Part shown: one piece after another, positions 6,304 to 7,956 of the stretch
Layout of the letters: each line of letters opens with the position of its first letter
How positions within the stretch are numbered: the first letter of the stretch is position 1
From: Candidatus Campbelliibacteriota bacterium
GTDB taxonomy: Bacteria > Patescibacteriota > Minisyncoccia > Phycocordibacterales > CSBR16-193
Direction: 5' to 3'
Assembly (NCBI GenBank): GCA_007129455.1
Contig: SKVL01000026.1
Coordinates: 1-7,956 of the forward strand
Length of the DNA: 7,956 bases
Position numbers and translations under genes: made by a program
The notes under the pieces: generated by a model
The model's input: the letters and a program-made list of their open reading frames with translations, nothing else
Told to the model about the DNA's origin: nothing
Databases searched by the model: none

Positions 6304-6984
6304 TTATACTATTAGATTGGGGCACTTAGTGTCACGAACAACCTTACCTGAATCCAAAACGACCACTCTATTATTCAGCGCCTCCACGACCCCGGTATTA
6401 TGAGTCGCTATTATAACCGTCGTCTCCAAATTATTTATTCTCTTCAATATCTGAACAATATCATACGTATTCTCCGGATCCAGGTTCCCTGTCGGCTCAT
6501 CAGCAATGACTATCTCGGGCTGATTCACAATGGCCCGAGCTATCGCGACACGTTGTTGCTCGCCGCCGGAGAGTTCATTGGGAAAGTTCCACATCTTTCT
6601 CGTAATACCCACTAATTCAAGGGCATGCGGAACATCGGAGTGTATCTCCTCTTCGGTTCTGCCGGCCACTTCCATGGCAAAGGCAACATTTTCATAGACG
6701 GTTTTATGAGAGAGAAGCCTGAAATCTTGAAATATTATACCTATCCGGCGGCGCAGTCTGTTTATCGCCTCCCCTTTAAGTTTATGAACCTCTTCGGAAG
6801 AAACCAGGACCGAACCGCTTGTCGGATATTCCTCGGCCACAATCATTTTAAGCAAGGTTGTTTTCCCTGCACCGGAGTGTCCAACAACCGAAATGAACTC
6901 ATTGGGCTCAACAGAAAAGGTGACCCCGTCGAGAGCCAAAGATTCATCCGGGTACATTTTGGAAACTTCTTCAAAATAAATCAT
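6304..6984 (-). CDS. ftsE: Cell division ATP-binding protein FtsE
   Basis: The 226-residue ABC-type ATPase drives FtsX from the cytoplasmic side. Motifs are complete: Walker A GHSGAGKT 35-42, Q-loop Q86 in IIFQDFRLL, signature LSGGEQQRV 138-146, Walker B IVIADE 158-163 with catalytic E163, D-loop at GNLD 166-169 and H-loop H195. Length and the FQDFRLL sequence are typical of FtsE rather than a general transporter ATPase, and ftsX next door confirms it. Start ATG 6984 fits the family N-terminus (MIYFEEVSKMYPD). The bases before it form an A/T-rich repeat (6988-7003, GTTTTTT and AAAAAAC arms) and hold no Shine-Dalgarno sequence. The gene lies 157 nt downstream of prfB and probably has its own promoter. 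Confidence 0.96.
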   Translation of the reverse strand: MIYFEEVSKMYPDESLALDGVTFSVEPNEFISVVGHSGAGKTTLLKMIVAEEYPTSGSVLVSSEEVHKLKGEAINRLRRRIGIIFQDFRLLSHKTVYENVAFAMEVAGRTEEEIHSDVPHALELVGITRKMWNFPNELSGGEQQRVAIARAIVNQPEIVIADEPTGNLDPENTYDIVQILKRINNLETTVIIATHNTGVVEALNNRVVVLDSGKVVRDTKCPNLIV

Positions 6985-7033
6985 AAGGTTTTTTCAAAAA
7001 AACTCTTTAACTCGAACCTCTACTCATTTTATC

Positions 7034-7048
7034 ACTTATCGGATAAGT
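7034..7048. promoter_or_regulatory. Dyad-symmetric site in the prfB-ftsE gap
   Basis: ACTTATC (7034-7040) and GATAAGT (7042-7048) are exact reverse complements around a single base. The spacing is too tight for an RNA hairpin of full length, so a dimeric DNA-binding protein is the more natural reading. It lies about 50 nt upstream of the ftsE ATG and downstream of the predicted transcription start, where a bound repressor could act as a roadblock. Confidence 0.35.
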
Positions 7049-7095
7049 TATACAGAAAATACTTTCTTTCATCGAATCAATGATATCACCAGTAC

Positions 7096-7123
7096 AGTAT
7101 ATAACATATCCTCCTTAAGACAA
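7096..7123 (-). promoter_or_regulatory. Candidate sigma70-type promoter of ftsE-ftsX-pyrG
   Basis: On the minus strand, TTGTCT (7123-7118, four of six) and TATACT (7101-7096, five of six) are 16 bp apart. Transcription would start near 7089, giving a leader of about 105 nt for ftsE. A perfect AAGGAGG lies in the spacer, hence upstream of that transcript start. Confidence 0.45.
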
Positions 7124-7141
7124 AAGTTTGTTTTAAATCAC

Positions 7142-7956
7142 TTAAATCCCCTTTTCGGCATCAATAAAAGCTTGAATATCCCCATCCAAAACTTTATCCG
7201 GATCCCTTATTTCAACCTCGGTTCTATGATCTTTTACCATTTTATAAGGATGGAGAACATAAGACCGAATCTGATTCCCCCACTCTATCTGTGTGGTCTT
7301 TCCGAGTTTCAAACTGTCTTCTTCCTTTTTCTTTTGCTCCTCCAAAAGCTTATACAACTTACCATGCAGGATCTGTAGAGCCTTTTCCTTGTTCTGTGCC
7401 TGACTTCTTTCGGTATCGACATGAGCGGACACTCCCGTCGAAGTATGAACCACGCGCACGGCGGTCTCTCTCTTATTCACGTTCTGCCCTCCGGGGCCAC
7501 CCGATTTGGAAAGCTCCACCTCTATCTCATCTTGGTTTATCTCCACCTCTCCGATATCCCCGAACTTGGGTATTACCTCAACCAGCGCAAAAGAAGTATG
7601 TCGCTGTTGCTTGGAGTTGAAAGGAGAGATTCTCACCAAGCGGTGCACTCCGGACTCGTTTTTAAGGGTGCCATAAGCATTCTTGGCGCCCACCTCGACG
7701 GTTATGTTCCTGTATCCACCGTGATCGTTCTCATTCTTGTGAAGAAACTCGCAAGACCAACCGCGAGACTCGATATACTTGAAATACATCCCGAAAAGCA
7801 TCGCCGCAAAGTCTTCGGCATCGCTCCCACCCGCACCGGCCAAGATGGATAAAACCGCACCTCCTTTATCGTACTTTCCAACCCCTTCACTTTCTTGTTT
7901 AAGCTCGTTGTACTCTTTGACCATCTTTTGGGCGCGGTCTTTGTTCTGCCAAAAAG
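7142..7956 (-). CDS. prfB: Peptide chain release factor 2, N-terminus cut by window edge
   Basis: The product recognises UAA and UGA stop codons and releases the finished protein from the ribosome. The frame is open to the window end and encodes 270 residues here. The ATG at 7924 is internal, since FWQNKDRAQK precedes it in frame as in the RF2 N-terminal domain. Counting from that ATG, SPF at 100-102 is the stop-codon recognition tripeptide of RF2 (RF1 has PxT), and GGQ at 145-147 is the peptidyl-hydrolysis motif in SKSGGPGGQNVNK. The C-terminal RSYVLHPYKMVKDHRTE is typical. RF2 is usually about 365 residues, so roughly 95 are missing. Any programmed frameshift site near codon 26 would be outside the window. 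The standard stop code fits an RF2-bearing lineage. It is followed on the same strand by ftsE. Confidence 0.97.
   Translation of the reverse strand, partial: FWQNKDRAQKMVKEYNELKQESEGVGKYDKGGAVLSILAGAGGSDAEDFAAMLFGMYFKYIESRGWSCEFLHKNENDHGGYRNITVEVGAKNAYGTLKNESGVHRLVRISPFNSKQQRHTSFALVEVIPKFGDIGEVEINQDEIEVELSKSGGPGGQNVNKRETAVRVVHTSTGVSAHVDTERSQAQNKEKALQILHGKLYKLLEEQKKKEEDSLKLGKTTQIEWGNQIRSYVLHPYKMVKDHRTEVEIRDPDKVLDGDIQAFIDAEKGI

Noticed and set aside
1..7956. CRISPR array, insertion sequence or prophage
   Set aside because: No regularly spaced direct repeats, transposase, integrase or phage structural gene was found; nearly all sequence is explained by housekeeping genes plus the endonuclease.

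Overview
The window looks like a chromosomal segment of a small-genome bacterium of the Candidate Phyla Radiation (Patescibacteria, probably Parcubacteria-like). This is inferred from the style of the proteins (compact housekeeping genes, a CTP synthase with a GGVMSGVGKG P-loop, a CPR-style release factor 2), from gene starts that mostly lack a good Shine-Dalgarno sequence, and from a free-standing LAGLIDADG endonuclease beside a tRNA gene. No marker gene here fixes the taxon. The standard code fits: every complete reading frame ends in TAA, and no internal UGA has to be read through.

Layout from left to right. (1) Positions 1-414 (minus) hold the N-terminal part of a membrane-anchored protein with a bacterial SH3 domain, cut by the window edge. 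(2) A divergent intergenic region of about 280 bases carries a good sigma70-type promoter (537-565) and a leader of about 120 nt for a DEAD-box RNA helicase (695-2023, plus). A Nudix hydrolase of the Ap4A-hydrolase type (2075-2494, plus) follows. (3) Positions 2495-2682 have no gene but are dense in inverted repeats with competing pairings. (4) A tRNA-Gln(CUG) lies on the minus strand at 2683-2754. Its first 15 nt also encode the last four residues and stop codon of a 300-residue LAGLIDADG homing endonuclease (2740-3642, minus). (5) A minus-strand housekeeping block follows, in transcription order prfB (7956-7142, cut at its 5' end), ftsE (6984-6304), ftsX (6301-5378) and pyrG (5365-3704).

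How the parts work together. FtsE and FtsX form the ABC-type complex that controls cell-wall hydrolysis during division. PyrG makes CTP, and only 12 nt separate it from ftsX, so ftsE-ftsX-pyrG reads as one operon with a likely promoter in the 157-nt prfB-ftsE gap. PrfB terminates translation at UAA and UGA. I see no terminator between pyrG, the endonuclease gene and the tRNA, so the tRNA may be made partly by read-through from this operon.

The most interesting place is 2496-3664. A visibly AT-richer homing endonuclease gene abuts and overlaps an intact tRNA gene and borrows its stop codon from the tRNA D-arm. A perfect 8-bp inverted repeat sits directly before its start codon. Beyond the tRNA lies a cluster of alternative hairpins. 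This fits a minimal, intron-less mobile endonuclease settled at a tRNA gene, but mobility is inference and has not been shown.
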